32,061 nucleotides of DNA from positions 1 to 32,061 of the forward strand of contig CAVGIM010000030.1 in the NCBI GenBank assembly GCA_963629575.1, in the 5' to 3' direction. This document shows positions 31,786-32,061 of this stretch, one piece after another (the stretch's first letter is position 1; the number at the start of each line of letters is the position of its first letter). Below the pieces are notes generated by a model. That model was not told the origin of the DNA. It did not search any database and worked only from the letters and a program-made list of their open reading frames with translations. This DNA is from Hallerella sp963629575. GTDB taxonomy: Bacteria; Fibrobacterota; Fibrobacteria; Fibrobacterales; Fibrobacteraceae. A program made the translations under genes and the position numbers.

Positions 31786-32061
31786 ACTGAGAGCTTAGTG
31801 GAGAGTGGAATGTGGAGAGTTGAGTGTTCGCTAAGCGATCTGTAAAGCCTTGTACGATAAACGGTCATCCTGGAGCGCGGTCAGAGCCTAGAGCTTGGAG
31901 CTTAGATCTGGGTTTCGCAGACGTTTAGGTTCAAACGTAAAGCGGATCGCTCTGCGTCTCTAAGCTCTAAGTTCTCTCAACTAAGCTCTGAACACCGCGT
32001 GGCCTAGGGGGTGGATGCAAGGAAGGGAAATCAGAACTTAGAACTGAGATTTTAGAACTGA
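31786..32061 (+). repeat. Dispersed intergenic repeat, copy C (runs off the window)
   Basis: It has the same order of blocks as copy B: GTGGAGAGTTGAGTGTTCG, AAAGCCTTGTACGATAAACG, GTCATCCTGGAGCG, GAGCTTGGAGCTTAGATCTG, CGCAGACGTTTAGGTTCAAA, AAAGCGGATCGCTCTGCGTC, GTGGCCTAGGGGGTGG, GATGCAAGGAAGGGAAATCA and TTAGAACTGAGATTTTAGAA. It differs from copy B by scattered substitutions and small insertions such as TAAGTTCTCTCAACTAAGCT. It continues past the right edge. Confidence 0.88.

Noticed and set aside
31716..31868. N-terminal extension of GluQ into repeat DNA
   Set aside because: The family starts just before FAPSPTG; upstream residues are translated repeat sequence.

Overview
The window looks like chromosomal DNA of a Fibrobacter species (phylum Fibrobacterota, FCB group). 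Evidence: a secreted GH5 cellulase with a long poly-serine linker and a C-terminal secretion-tail-like segment, a 1,436-aa secreted fibro-slime (PA14-like) protein, a GTP-type PEP carboxykinase with strongly biased codon use, and promoters that resemble the Bacteroidota type (TTTG - about 19 nt - TAnnTTTG). No database search was possible; the assignment rests on recognised families.

Layout. 1-168 is a repeat edge. 176-2056 (-) is the GH5 cellulase. 2265-4162 (-) is mnmA-dapF with a 4-nt overlap. Divergent from it, 4218-7802 (+) is a tightly packed operon: chorismate mutase, prephenate dehydrogenase (tyrA), an EPSP-synthase-family protein with an eroded active site, and nadK. 7803-8308 is a repeat island. 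8309-10942 (-) holds a secreted ComEC-like metallo-beta-lactamase-fold protein followed by a 588-aa conserved protein of unknown function. 11040-11577 (+) holds a small zinc-knuckle protein, then tRNA-His with a clear promoter and terminator. 11614-12945 (-) is a secreted protein of unknown function. 13055-14952 (-) is glgC followed by a small A/T-rich gene with a HEPN-like R-x4-H motif. 15187-17049 (+) is the PEP carboxykinase, ending in a terminator shared with the convergent operon. 17113-20938 (-) is a coupled set: FHA-GGDEF diguanylate cyclase, MATE transporter, radical SAM/SPASM protein, trmB. 21010-22002 (-) is an Rpn-family PD-(D/E)XK protein. 22315-26625 (+) is the fibro-slime protein. 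26740-31715 (-) is gluQ followed by a very large helicase/nuclease-like protein. 31786-32061 is another repeat copy.

How the genes work together. Most of the window is housekeeping: aromatic amino acids, NADP, lysine/peptidoglycan precursor, tRNA modification, glycogen and C4 metabolism. Set into it are lineage-specific secreted proteins suited to a plant-fibre degrader.

Most interesting item. The gene at 26740-30813 has the layout of the DUF4011 / SF1 helicase / Vsr-like nuclease / DUF3320 proteins (the Hhe type of anti-phage protein). However, its Walker A, Walker B, motif VI arginine and nuclease aspartate all appear replaced in an otherwise intact 1,357-codon frame. The other points that deserve checking are the eroded EPSP-synthase paralogue in the aromatic operon, a dispersed repeat family that abuts gene ends in three places, and Bacteroidota-like promoters that imply nearly leaderless mRNAs.
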